From the NCBI GenBank assembly GCA_965116245.1, contig OZ220497.1, positions 1,550,001 through 1,614,000 of the forward strand: 64,000 nt of DNA, in the 5' to 3' direction. This DNA is from Poriferisodalis sp965116245. GTDB lineage: Bacteria; Actinomycetota; Acidimicrobiia; Acidimicrobiales; Poriferisodalaceae. Below, piece after piece: positions 43,071-52,700 of the stretch. Made by a program: the position numbers and the translations under genes. The notes below the pieces were generated by a model. It did no database searches, was not told the origin of the DNA, and saw nothing but the letters and a program-made list of their open reading frames with translations. Position 1 is the first letter of the stretch. Every line of letters begins with the position of its first letter.

Positions 43071-43451
43071 CGGACTGAACTCCTCATGGTGACGCTGCTG
43101 CGCAGGGATGTTGCCAAGGTACGGCCCCCAGTATACACCCAGCGAACTAGCCCAGTGGCCAGGGATGGCGCCATGTAGCAAGTCCGAACATGCGTCCCAA
43201 TATGCGCCATAGCTGTAGAAATCACCCAGAAGTCCACAACAGTGCAGTCGCCGACGTCGACAGACGGAGATGTACTGGCATCGTAGTGAGCGTGCTGGTC
43301 ACGCAACAGTCAGCTTGCCGGCAGTGCCGACGCATGTGGGATCATGCGTCGGCACTACACCAGCGTCTCGGGACCGGCCAGTCAGTATTCCGTTAGCGAA
43401 CTTGCGTTGTCGTCGTGTAGGAGCCTGTGATGGAGAGCTTGTTCAGGGGAC
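43071..43451. other. Spacer between two minus-strand FN3 genes
   Basis: About 380 bases with no convincing gene. It holds the ribosome site and possible start for the interrupted FN3 gene near 43070-43085, and a perfect 14-bp inverted repeat at 43323-43356 listed separately. Short frames here have no family likeness. Confidence 0.6.
43323..43356 (-). terminator. Perfect 14-bp inverted repeat, probable terminator
   Basis: AGTGCCGACGCATG-TGGGAT-CATGCGTCGGCACT, 14-bp perfect stem and 6-base loop, about 95 bases downstream of the stop of the minus-strand FN3 gene at 43452. No U-tract; it could also be an operator. Confidence 0.5.
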
Positions 43452-44384
43452 TTATTTCCACCAAGTGATATCGCGGCTCTTGGACCAGAAGTCGCATACG
43501 TCAGAGTACGCAGTGACGGTGACTCGCAAGTTGTGGCCGGTGCCGTTTGGAATCTTGGAATTGGGAATAGTCTTGGTCAGGCTGGCATCGGCCGACCTAA
43601 GATAGACATCCGCTTCCTCTGTTATGAGTTCTGTGATGGTGGCTCCGCCGCTGAACAATTGGTCTGCTTCGAGACTGTATTCGATGGACAGAGCAGCGTG
43701 ATCGTCGGATACATTGTGCGTGTAAGGGCAGCGCTTTTTGCGCTTATTGGCCGTTAAGTCAAGTGGCTTGTCCCACGTGACTACTAGATCACCGCTACCG
43801 TTGAAGCTGACCTGCAGATTACGAACCGGCAGAGGCGCACGTTTTTTGCGGGTGGTCGGCGCTGTAGGGTCGCTACCAGACGAGGAAGCGTTTGTAGTGA
43901 AAAAAGCAGTACCTAAGTCACGCGAGTATTCATCGCAGGCATAACCGTAGGCTTCTACTTCCACATAATGGCGAGTAGCTGGTGACAGTTCGTCAACGAA
44001 CCAGCTAGTGCCATCGTCGGCGTCAAGCACCACTGATTCGGCTACTGCCGGGAACGACTGTTGCGTCGCGTCGTATATGGTCACGTAGTATTCGTCGCTT
44101 GCGCAAGTACCGCCGTCACCTGTACCGCCAGCCGACCATGACAGAGTTGCTTCGGTGTCGCCTACCGATGAAGCCGTCACGCTCGTTGGTGTGCTAGGCA
44201 TCACGGCGGCTGATGCTGGGTCAGCGATCACAGCAACGCTTGTTGCCAGCAAACCCACCAACACCGCCAATCTTGTAGTGAAACGCCAACGACCGCCCCT
44301 ACTCACGCCGATGCCACTACCTAGCGGGACCAGCGCGGCAGTCGCAGGTGGGCGAGACTGAGCGCGAAAGAACTTGCTCATCAT
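43452..44384 (-). CDS. Secreted protein with FN3-like domains
   Basis: A 310-residue predicted exported protein. ATG at 44384 follows AGAGGTGAT at good spacing. A long basic N-region (about 40 residues) precedes a hydrophobic signal core (LAVLVGLLATSVAVIA) and the cleavage-like DPASAA. Two FN3-like domains follow (TPTSVTASSVGDTEATLSWS; LPVRNLQVSFNGSGDLVVTWDKP), joined by a Ser/Thr/Lys linker. Each domain has a cysteine pair, and the C-terminus ends DITWWK, matching the WAQTGG-ended relative at 2.9 kb in layout. Function unknown; surface location is likely. Confidence 0.75.
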   Translation of the reverse strand: MMSKFFRAQSRPPATAALVPLGSGIGVSRGGRWRFTTRLAVLVGLLATSVAVIADPASAAVMPSTPTSVTASSVGDTEATLSWSAGGTGDGGTCASDEYYVTIYDATQQSFPAVAESVVLDADDGTSWFVDELSPATRHYVEVEAYGYACDEYSRDLGTAFFTTNASSSGSDPTAPTTRKKRAPLPVRNLQVSFNGSGDLVVTWDKPLDLTANKRKKRCPYTHNVSDDHAALSIEYSLEADQLFSGGATITELITEEADVYLRSADASLTKTIPNSKIPNGTGHNLRVTVTAYSDVCDFWSKSRDITWWK

Positions 44385-44540
44385 GAAATCACCTCTGGAC
44401 ATCCAACTGTCCGTGCTTGACAGGCCTAAATCACACGTGCGGCGAACTCAGGCGCCAACAGCGAACAGCGTTACCACAACGCCAAATGCTCGTCAAGCGC
44501 CCATTTTGGCCCAGACGCTGGCTGTCAAATCCGTCAGATA

Positions 44541-45473
44541 ATGTCTGACGTCGTGGCTTCGGAGGATCCCCAGAGAATAGATGCACAGGTAGAGACACAG
44601 GGAGTTGATGTGTCGAAGTTTGACCCTCGTGAAGAGCTTGCTCAGCACGCCAATCACAAACAGGGCAACTCGTCGGCGCGGCCGGCAAAGCGCCGCAGCC
44701 GCATCAGGCGTCGCGAGTATGAGCGCGAACTCAAGCTCTTGCAGCAAGAACTGACGCGGCTGCAACGGTGGATTCGACACAAGGGCCTCAAGGTCGTCGT
44801 GATCTTTGAGGGGCGAGACGCTGCTGGCAAGGGCAGCACCATCAAGCGCATCACCGAACGATTGAATCCGCGCATCGTGCGCGTTGTGGCTCTTGACAAG
44901 CCGAGCGATCGCGAGAAGACACAATGGTGGTTTCAGCGCTACGTCGAGGAGTTGCCAGCCGCGGGGGAGATGGTGCTCTTTGATCGCAGTTGGTACAACC
45001 GCGGTCTCGTTGAGCCGGTCATGGGCTTTTGCACAGACGACGAGTATGAGGAGTTCCTGCGATCATGCCCAGAGTTCGAACGCATGCTCGTGCGCTCGGG
45101 CATTCTGCTCATCAAGTACTGGTTCTCTGTCAGCGACGAGGAGCAGGAGCGTCGGTTCCAGGCACGCATGGCTGACCCGGCGCGCCGCTGGAAACTGTCG
45201 ACCATGGACCTCGAAGCCCGCGCACGTTGGGTGGAGTTCTCGCGGGCCAAGGACACTTTGTTTGCCCATACCGACGTCAAACAAGCCCCTTGGTGGGTGG
45301 TTGAGGCCGACGACAAGCGAGCCGCACGTCTCAACTGCATTGCCCATCTGCTGACACAGGTTCCCTACGAAGCAGTTCCGTGGGAGAACGTAGAACTGCC
45401 CGAGCGCCGACCTTCGGGTGGCTATGTGCGACCGCCACTGTCTGATCAGACGTTCGTGCCGAAGCTGTACTGA
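44541..45473 (+). CDS. ppk2: Polyphosphate kinase 2 family protein
   Basis: A 310-residue PPK2 enzyme that transfers phosphate between polyphosphate and nucleotides. Walker A GRDAAGKGSTIKR (about 92-104), the Asp in ALDKPSDREKTQWWFQRY, Walker B LFDRSWYNRGLVE, and the lid segment DEEQERRFQARMADPARRWKLS are complete. The single-domain length and sequence fit class I PPK2, which mostly makes GTP/ATP from NDPs. The first 55 residues are a polar, basic leader. It is divergent from the FN3 gene. Ppx at 28.4 kb may act in the opposite direction. Confidence 0.94.
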   Translation: MSDVVASEDPQRIDAQVETQGVDVSKFDPREELAQHANHKQGNSSARPAKRRSRIRRREYERELKLLQQELTRLQRWIRHKGLKVVVIFEGRDAAGKGSTIKRITERLNPRIVRVVALDKPSDREKTQWWFQRYVEELPAAGEMVLFDRSWYNRGLVEPVMGFCTDDEYEEFLRSCPEFERMLVRSGILLIKYWFSVSDEEQERRFQARMADPARRWKLSTMDLEARARWVEFSRAKDTLFAHTDVKQAPWWVVEADDKRAARLNCIAHLLTQVPYEAVPWENVELPERRPSGGYVRPPLSDQTFVPKLY

Positions 45474-45507
45474 GAAGGGTCAGCCAACCGCAACGAGCCT
45501 CGCCGGT

Positions 45508-46251
45508 TCAGCCGAACAGGCCCCCATCAACAGTGAACTCCTGGCCTGTGCAATAGCTGCTGGCATCGGAGGCCAGGAACAGCACTACTCGGCCTACTTC
45601 GGCAGGCTCGGCGATTCTCCGCAGCGGGACTTGGCGCAGCACCCGCCGAGTGCGACCGTCGTCCTCGTTGAACACGCTGGTTTGGCTCAACATCTCTGTG
45701 TCGATGTAGCCGGGATGCACAGAGTTGACTCGCACGTTGCGGCGGCCGAGTTCTTTCGCCGCCGACTTCGTCATTCCGCGCACGGCCCACTTGCTAGCGC
45801 TGTAGGCGAACGAGCCGAACGTGCCCATGAGACCCGCTACCGAACTGATGTTGATGATTGAGCCGGACTCGGCTTCGGCCATGGCGGCGCCGACCTTTTG
45901 CATGCCCAAAAAGACACCTCGAGCATTGATGGCCAGCATGCGGTCGAAGTCCGCTACTGAAGTGTTCATTAGACCAGCACCCTGGAAAATGCCCGCGTTG
46001 TTCACCAGCACATCGATACGACCGTGACGGTCCATCACATCGGCGACAACAGTGTCCCAATCGGCCTCGGTAGCTACGTCGTGATGCAGGTACTCGCAAC
46101 CCACTTCGGCGGCAGTCCTCCCGCCCTCATCGTCGAGCACATCGGTAAGCACCACCGTTGCGCCCTCGTCGGCGAAGAGCCGGCCCTCAACCGCGCCTTG
46201 CCCTCGGGCACCGCCAGTCACAATTGCAACCCGCCCATCCAATACACCCAT
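45508..46251 (-). CDS. Short-chain dehydrogenase/reductase (glucose/3-alpha-hydroxysteroid dehydrogenase type)
   Basis: A 247-residue classical SDR with all catalytic parts: TGGARGQG cofactor loop, DVLDDEGG (Asp suggests NAD preference), NNAG, Ser in INISSVAG, YSASK with Tyr and Lys, and the C-terminal GQEFTVDGGLFG. AGGAGAC lies six bases before the ATG. It converges on ppk2 with 34 bases between stops. Substrate unknown. Confidence 0.93.
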   Translation of the reverse strand: MGVLDGRVAIVTGGARGQGAVEGRLFADEGATVVLTDVLDDEGGRTAAEVGCEYLHHDVATEADWDTVVADVMDRHGRIDVLVNNAGIFQGAGLMNTSVADFDRMLAINARGVFLGMQKVGAAMAEAESGSIINISSVAGLMGTFGSFAYSASKWAVRGMTKSAAKELGRRNVRVNSVHPGYIDTEMLSQTSVFNEDDGRTRRVLRQVPLRRIAEPAEVGRVVLFLASDASSYCTGQEFTVDGGLFG

Positions 46252-46551
46252 CGTTTGTCTCCTGTGTTGTTTCTATGGACCTGCTTTGTCGCCGAGGCCC
46301 TGCGTTGTCTGCGACGCTCAGTCGTGAGTGCTGCCTAGCCCTAGCGCATAACTGCTGGCAGCAGCAGTCGCAATAGCAAAAGCAATCGCCAATTGCACTA
46401 CAGCGCGGCTCTCACGACAATAGACCGATCGCTGCCTCGGGTTCTCGTGGTGAGCGACTTTCTTGCGATGAACTCTCCACGGTGCATTCGTGTTGGGCGA
46501 GCCTGGCGCTAGCCACGTGGTTAGCGCCCAGCAGCCATAGCGTGCAGACCG
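46252..46551. other. Divergent spacer between SDR and MFS genes
   Basis: Three hundred bases without a credible gene. The SDR ribosome site lies at its left end and a near-perfect palindrome (46505-46528) at its right end. No clear promoter boxes were found by eye. Confidence 0.6.
46505..46528. promoter_or_regulatory. 24-bp near-perfect palindrome, candidate operator
   Basis: Outer arms GGCGCTA and TAGCGCC pair perfectly around a CCACGTGG core; only one position pair mismatches. It ends 23 bases before the MFS start, a position suited to a repressor site or a ribosome-site-masking hairpin. No regulator gene is adjacent. Confidence 0.45.
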
Positions 46552-47895
46552 ATGGGCGCTGTCGCAGACCCGCTCGAGGTGGCAGGTGCCGTCAAAGTTG
46601 CAGGCCCAACCTGCAACGCGCCAACTTCCAATGCTGCGGGCGACAGCTTGGCTCAGCGTGTTGGCCTGTACTTCGTGTTGGTGGCCACGATGGTCCTAGG
46701 CCCCATCCCAATGATGCTCCCCGCAGTGCTGGCTGTGGACCTCATCGGTTCGCTACAAATTACGACCGGTACGTTCAGCTTGGCTCTCACCACTAACACC
46801 GTCGTCGCAGCCGCGTTTGCGCCATTGTCGGGCCGGTTGACCGATCGCGTCGGCCCAAAGCTCTCAACTGTGCTGACCATCAGCACCGCTGGATTGGGGA
46901 TGTTGGGCATGGCTGCTGCCACCAACCTGTGGGCACTTACAGCGTCGGCGGCCTTCGCTGGCCTCGGTCAGGGCTGGTGCAATCCGGCCACCAACAAGCT
47001 CATTGCGGTGCGTGTCCCAGCGGGACAGCGCGGCACCATCACCGGACTCAAACAGTCGGGCGTAACCATCGGGATCTTCCTGTCTGGCGCGACGTTGCCA
47101 ACGCTCGCTGTCTGGTTCGGCTGGCGTGCCGCATTTGGCATCTATGGGGTTGTGGCGCTGATGTGCGCGCTGGGCATCCAGTGGTGGATGCGTCCTGAGG
47201 GCCCCAGCAGTCAAAAACGCGCTGCTGATGGCACTGCTTATGGCACTGTCGACAGCAGGATCGGCCTCGTTGCGCAGCCGGGCGCGGTTTTCGCTGTGAG
47301 ACCAGTGCATCCCAGACCGGCGCAGATGCGGCACGCGGAACGTCTTTTCATTATCAAGATCGCATGGTTTTCGCTGCTGATGGGCACGATCATCGGAGGT
47401 GTCGGTCGCTTCCAAGTCCTGTTTGCCGAAGAAACACTGGGTTGGAGCAACTTCTGGGCTGGCATGGCCAGTGCGCTCGCAGGAATTACTGCGGCTGGGT
47501 CACGCATCTGGTGGGCTCGAATAACGGAGGCTCGGGTGCGCCCAGAACGTGCCCTCGCAGTTCAGTCCGGATGCACAGTTGTTGCCATGGCGCTGCTGTT
47601 GGGGGCCGCACCAATCCACGGCTCCCTGATCTGGGCGATGGCGCTGTTGTCCGGCTTCACCATGATGTCGTGGAATGCCGTTGCAATGTTGGCTGTCATT
47701 GGCGGTGTGCCAGTGGCTTTGGCCGGGCGGGCGTCAGGGATTGTGATGCTCGGCTTCATGTCCGGTCTCAGCATCGGCGGCCTATCGGGCTTCATCATTG
47801 AGTGGTCCGGCGGCTATGAAGTCGTTTGGCTGGCTTTCGCTGTCTGCGCGGCCGGGGCTTGCGCGCTGACACTAACGATGCGTCGCCAGCGCTGA
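46552..47895 (+). CDS. MFS transporter
   Basis: A 447-residue major facilitator with about 12 transmembrane helices. The loop 2-3 motif GRLTDRVGPK is clear, followed by LWALTASAAFAGLGQGWCNPATNK and GLKQSGVTIG in the fourth and fifth helices. A 60-residue polar loop in the middle separates the two six-helix halves; the second half starts near IIKIAWFSLLMGT. The first 35 residues are polar and cytoplasmic. Substrate cannot be assigned. Its stop lies only 3 bases from the end of the convergent ABC ATPase gene. Confidence 0.9.
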   Translation: MGAVADPLEVAGAVKVAGPTCNAPTSNAAGDSLAQRVGLYFVLVATMVLGPIPMMLPAVLAVDLIGSLQITTGTFSLALTTNTVVAAAFAPLSGRLTDRVGPKLSTVLTISTAGLGMLGMAAATNLWALTASAAFAGLGQGWCNPATNKLIAVRVPAGQRGTITGLKQSGVTIGIFLSGATLPTLAVWFGWRAAFGIYGVVALMCALGIQWWMRPEGPSSQKRAADGTAYGTVDSRIGLVAQPGAVFAVRPVHPRPAQMRHAERLFIIKIAWFSLLMGTIIGGVGRFQVLFAEETLGWSNFWAGMASALAGITAAGSRIWWARITEARVRPERALAVQSGCTVVAMALLLGAAPIHGSLIWAMALLSGFTMMSWNAVAMLAVIGGVPVALAGRASGIVMLGFMSGLSIGGLSGFIIEWSGGYEVVWLAFAVCAAGACALTLTMRRQR

Positions 47896-47898
47896 GCG

Positions 47899-48645
47899 TT
47901 AGTGTCGGGCCTCGGGCGCAGCAAGGTACGCATCAACGATTTCGTCGGGCTCGCCAACTGCGTGGATACGGCCTCCGTCTAGCCAGACCACTCGATCGCT
48001 AAAGCGCCTGATCTCATTCAAGTTGTGTGTAACCAGCACGACGGAGCCAGAGGCCGCACGCACCTCGTCAATACGCTCCGCTGCCCGTCTTCGGAACTCT
48101 TCGTCGCCCACCGTTAGCGCCTCGTCAATCAGCAATATCTCGGGTATGCGGGCGGTGGCGATGGCAAAGCGCAGCCGGGCGCGCATGCCGGCGGAGTAGG
48201 TCCGCATAGGGCGGTCTATATGGGCACGAAGCCCAGCGAAGTCAATGATCTCGTCCATTCGCTGAGCGATTTCGGCGCGGGTGAAGCCCAACGCCAACCC
48301 ACCGATCAGAATGTTGCGCCGCCCCGTCAAAGCCGGCCTCAGCACCGACGAGACTCCCAACAGCGAAGGCCTTGACCTGCCTCTGATACTGCCTGAGCGC
48401 AGCGGCAATAGCCCAGTCATGGCGGCCAGCAGCGTGGATTTTCCAGCACCGTTGGGCCCAATCAGTCCCAGCGTCTCGCGTTCAAACAGATCCAGCGTGG
48501 CGCCTTGAACAGCGTGGATCCTGCGGTACTGGCGACGCATCCGGCCCCGAGCGAAGCCCTGCTTGAGGCCCATGGCAGGTTCCTCAAACACCCGGTAGCT
48601 GACGTGGGCGTCGCGGACCTCCACAGTGACGCTGGGATCGCTCAT
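47899..48645 (-). CDS. ABC transporter ATP-binding protein, polysaccharide/teichoic acid export type
   Basis: A 248-residue nucleotide-binding subunit. Walker A GPNGAGKSTLL, signature YSAGMRARLRFA, Walker B ILLIDEALTVGD and the H-loop VLVTHNL are intact. The variable YSAGM signature and the VTVEVRDAHVSYRVFEEP N-terminus resemble the TagH/Wzt/RfbE group that exports lipid-linked polysaccharides. No C-terminal carbohydrate-binding domain is present. ATG at 48645 overlaps the permease stop by four bases. Confidence 0.93.
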   Translation of the reverse strand: MSDPSVTVEVRDAHVSYRVFEEPAMGLKQGFARGRMRRQYRRIHAVQGATLDLFERETLGLIGPNGAGKSTLLAAMTGLLPLRSGSIRGRSRPSLLGVSSVLRPALTGRRNILIGGLALGFTRAEIAQRMDEIIDFAGLRAHIDRPMRTYSAGMRARLRFAIATARIPEILLIDEALTVGDEEFRRRAAERIDEVRAASGSVVLVTHNLNEIRRFSDRVVWLDGGRIHAVGEPDEIVDAYLAAPEARH

Positions 48646-49619
48646 GCGCCCAAGCGCTGCTCGGAACGGTGGAACACAACAAAGCCCACCACTGGCATCG
48701 CGAGGCTCCAAGCCGCCAAACCTGCCACAACCCACAGGTCAACCGGCTCGTTCAACAGGCACCAGCGAGCGCAGGTAATCACGTCGTAGATCGGATTGAG
48801 CGCAAATGCCCGTCTCCACGCCGCGGATTGCACAAACGCATCAACGCTGAAGATTACCCCGGAGCCGTAGAACAGCAGCCGGAACAGGTGGGGCAGAATC
48901 TGACGTAGGTCGGGCATGGTCGTGCCAATGCGAGCCACCAGCAGCGCCACCCCGAAATTGAAGGTGAACTGCGCCAGCAGCACCACCGGCAGTACAAGCC
49001 ACCGCAGTCTCGGTACCTCGCCGGTAGCCAGCAGTGCCAGTAGCGCAAGCACAAGCGCGGGTACGAATGCGGCTGTTTGTCCGTTGACGGAAGCGGCGGG
49101 CAGCAGGATGCGAGGGAACTGGATAGATCTGATCAAGCCCATGTTCTGGGTAATGGAGCTTGCCGCCTCCAGCGTCACCCTCTGGGTGAGATGGAACAGC
49201 ACCACGCCGATTATGAGAAAGCCCAGAAAATTGTCGACGCCGCGCCGAGTGTCGATGATCACTCCGAACACCAGGAAATAGACACCGACCAGCAGTGCCG
49301 GGTTCACGAGGTGCCACAGTTGGCCAAGTGTGGTGTCCATGTTTTGGGCGCGCAGGTCCTGCGCTGGCACCACGATTGCGAACTCGCGGCGACGCCACGC
49401 TTCACGCAGATAAGTGAGCGTTGAGGGCCGCGATGTCAAGTCAATCAGCGGCCGCACTGTTGCTCGGCCGGAACTGGCTTGACCGGAGCCAGCTTGGCCA
49501 GAGCTGACTTGGCCGGTACTGGTGTTGCCGGAGTTGGCTTGGTCTGGGCTGGTCTGGCCTGGGCTGGCTCGGTTGGCGCTGCCACTGGCTGTGCTGAGCT
49601 CGCCGCCTCGGGCGTTCAT
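48642..49619 (-). CDS. ABC-2 type transporter permease, polysaccharide export
   Basis: A 325-residue membrane subunit with about six helices (for example NPALLVGVYFLVFGVII and FLIIGVVLFHLTQ), the TLGQLWHLVNP amphipathic region and a closing RSEQRLGA tail, all typical of ABC-2/TagG/Wzm permeases. The first 55 residues are a Ser/Gly/Gln-rich leader of pentapeptide repeats, coded by a decayed 15-bp DNA repeat at about 49466-49580; it may be untranslated if a later start is used. It forms an operon with the ATPase and diverges from the glycosyltransferase gene, so the three probably serve surface glycan assembly and export. Confidence 0.9.
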   Translation of the reverse strand: MNARGGELSTASGSANRASPGQTSPDQANSGNTSTGQVSSGQAGSGQASSGRATVRPLIDLTSRPSTLTYLREAWRRREFAIVVPAQDLRAQNMDTTLGQLWHLVNPALLVGVYFLVFGVIIDTRRGVDNFLGFLIIGVVLFHLTQRVTLEAASSITQNMGLIRSIQFPRILLPAASVNGQTAAFVPALVLALLALLATGEVPRLRWLVLPVVLLAQFTFNFGVALLVARIGTTMPDLRQILPHLFRLLFYGSGVIFSVDAFVQSAAWRRAFALNPIYDVITCARWCLLNEPVDLWVVAGLAAWSLAMPVVGFVVFHRSEQRLGA

Positions 49620-49771
49620 ACCGTCATCCTACGAACGCACTAGTAGCTGCCCTGTGGTGCAGGGCCGTGTCGTCCAGGCCGCGTTGCCGGGACTGTGGTG
49701 CAGAGGCCGTGCTGCAGGGCCCGTGTTGTGGTTTGGGCATACTCCGGCATTTGAGCGACGTGAGGCAATCA

Positions 49772-52700
49772 ATGCGTGACGGCAACGAAGCACCGGCGGA
49801 GGCATCGACCTTGGTGCCACCTCCCGCGGAGGTGCGGGGTAACGACTGGCGTTCGCTGGCCGTGGCTCCTCTGGATGTGTTCAAGCCGCGGTTGTCGGTC
49901 ACGGTGGTAGTCCCCTACTACGAGGCACCCGGCGCCCTGGCGCTGACACTCGCTGGCCTGGAGCGTCAGACCTACCCCGCTGATCTCACCGAAGTGGTGG
50001 TAGTAGACGATGGCTCAAATCCGCCCCTCGACCTGGCTGCGCTACAAACAACCGAGCTAGGCAGACAAAGCAGACAAGGCGAACTGAGCGAAAAGAGCGG
50101 AGTGAGCGAGCCGAGATCGCTGAGTCTGCGAGTGATTCACCAAGAAGATCGCGGATTCGGCTTGGCTCGCGCCCGCAACAACGGCGCCCGCGCAGCGCAG
50201 GGCGATGTGCTGGTGTTTTTGGACTGCGACATGGTGCCCGAGGCTTGCTGGCTGGCTGCCCATGCGCGTTGGCACCACGCAGCAAACGACCTGCTCACGC
50301 TGGGATTTCGCCGTCACGTTGAGTTTGACGGCATTACTCCAGCCGATGTGCGCGACCGCCCCGACACGTTGACTGCTCTGTTTTCGGGACGGGAGGTCCA
50401 GCGGCCTCAGTGGATAGAGCGCCGAATGGACCAGACCGATGATCTCGCATCAGATGCGGACGATGTGTTTCGGGTAGTCACTGGCGGCAATTTTGCTGTC
50501 TCGAAGGGGTTCTTTGAGAGCGTGGGGCGCTTCGATGAGACGTTCACGCAGTGGGGGTCCGAAGATGTTGAGTTCGGCTGGCGCGCATACGCACTCGGTG
50601 CTGTGCTGGTGCCTGAACGCACAGCACTCTGCTGGCACCAGGGGTCGGGAGCGGTTCTCAGCGAAGACGAGACGATCAGCCTGGATCAGCAGCGCGACAA
50701 GCTGACCCATCTGATTCCCGATCGGCGGCTACGCACCTCGCCGCCCGGCCGTTCCTACATAGTCCCGCAGTTTGTTGTGACGGTGGAGCCCGGACACACC
50801 GAAGAGGCAGAGGTGCTCAGCACTGTTGAGCAGGTGCTGGCTAACGACACCCATGACCTAGTCGTTTGGGTCGACGAGCGGCCAGGTGAGACTTTTGTGC
50901 GACTGCGTCGCTTGCTTGATCCCGACCCTCGCGTCGCCATCGGTGAGCCAGGTGGTGCCGCGGCCGCGTATCCGTCAGCCGCGTTTCACGTACGTGTACC
51001 CGCCGGTGCCGACGTCCGTTCTCGCATGATTGACCGACTCTGCAACCAGATGGGCACAGCCGCGGTCGGCTATTCAGATCTGGCTTCGGGCCACCGGGTT
51101 CGAATCGCTCGTAGCTGGGCGGTGCAGCGGGCGCGTCGGGGGGGACGCGCTGTGGCCGAGTACGGCAACGTCGTTGAGCTGGACGTCGACAGCCTGCAGG
51201 TCACCCAAGAACCGAAGCCCCAAAGCTGGATGGCCGCAAGGTTGCAAGGCCCCGCCAGAGGGTTCTTTCGGTTGTGGGCCGCGATGCGTAGGCACGCTGC
51301 GACGCTGTCGGTTGCGGTACGCAACATCCGGCGCCTCTCAGATGTAGCTCGCCTTGTTGGGACGGTGGCGCGTGCCGTTTGGTGGCGTGTCAAGAACCTA
51401 CGTTGGAAACTGCGTGCCGTTTGGTGGAAGTTGCGTGCCGTCTGGTGGGCTCTGCGTTCGGTTTGGTGGGGAGTGCGATCAGTCGGATGGGCGGTGCGTA
51501 GGACGCGAAAGCGATTGCCGCGGCGTGCCAACAAGCATCTGCGTATCTGGCTAGGTCTTCAGCCTCGCAGCCAGCGTTACGTGCAGCGACTGGCCCGCTA
51601 CTCGCTCGGGGCGGAAATTGTGGTCGCCGGTCGCGAAGCCGCGTCAGTCTTCGCAGCCTCAACGAGGGTGAGTCATCGTGTTGGCGACGATGGCGACCAT
51701 CATGCCGATGTCGTTGTTGCAGACACCGCGCTGGCTGGTGAGGCGGCGCTCAAAGACGCCCCGGCTGAGCTGCAACCGCGAGTCGTTGTCCTCTCCGAAA
51801 TGCCAGCGCAAGCACGGGTGCAGGCGTTCAACCCCGAGGCGGTGAACCCGATTGGCTGGTCTGCCGACAACCAGACTGACCCGGTAGCGGTGCGATCGTT
51901 GCTATCGCTAGCAGGAGGTTCTGTCTACAGCCTGCATCTTGGCGGTGAACTGCTTGCTGCGCTGAGGTCTCCGCACCACCTCACCGACAGTGCCAGTGAT
52001 CATCGCGACCCGGTGCAGCGAGCCGGTGCGCTGGCGGCTTTAGCTGGGGCAGGAGTAGTTGTGCATCTCGACGCCCCAGACCCGGCGCTGGCAGCCGCAC
52101 TCGGTACGACATTGCACGACCTGATGGCTTCAGATGAGGTGGTAGACGCAGATGCTCACCGGCGCGAGCAACTCAGCATCGAGATGCGGCGATGCGCGTT
52201 GCGCGACCACTCGCTGCGCGCCAGGTCCAGACAGATCATCTCCGCTGCCGGAATCAGCGCAGCACCCCCTGAGGTGTCGGTTTTGGCGCCGACGCGTCGC
52301 CCCGATCGTGTCTCCGATGTGATCCAGACCGTCAAGAATCAGTCCTACCCGCGCCTTGAACTTGTGTTGGGGCTACACGGGGAGGGTTTCGACTCCGACG
52401 CTGAGATTGGAGCGCTGGCGAGTGATCTTGATTGTGGATTGCGCATTGTCCGCGTTGATGGCGCTGAGCGGCTTGGTGGAGTGCTGCGAGCCACGGCCGA
52501 GGCAGCCAGCGGGTCGCTGCTTACCAAGATGGACGACGACGATTTCTACGGTGCTGAACACATCTGGGACTTAGTGCTGGCCCATGAGTATTCCGGGGCT
52601 GAGTTGATTGGCAAGTCCGCCGAGTACGTGTACTTGGAACGACTCAACAAGACCGTGCGAGACCAGAATCGTCAGAAGTTCTCCGAGCGATACATTTCTT

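Noticed and set aside
45418..45861. Plus-strand open frame opposite the SDR gene
   Set aside because: It is a shadow of the SDR gene at 45508-46251, which has a full set of family motifs and a ribosome site.
49667..49771. Cys-rich leader of the large glycosyltransferase
   Set aside because: No ribosome site; ATG 49772 has GAGG at good spacing and fits the GT2 family start.
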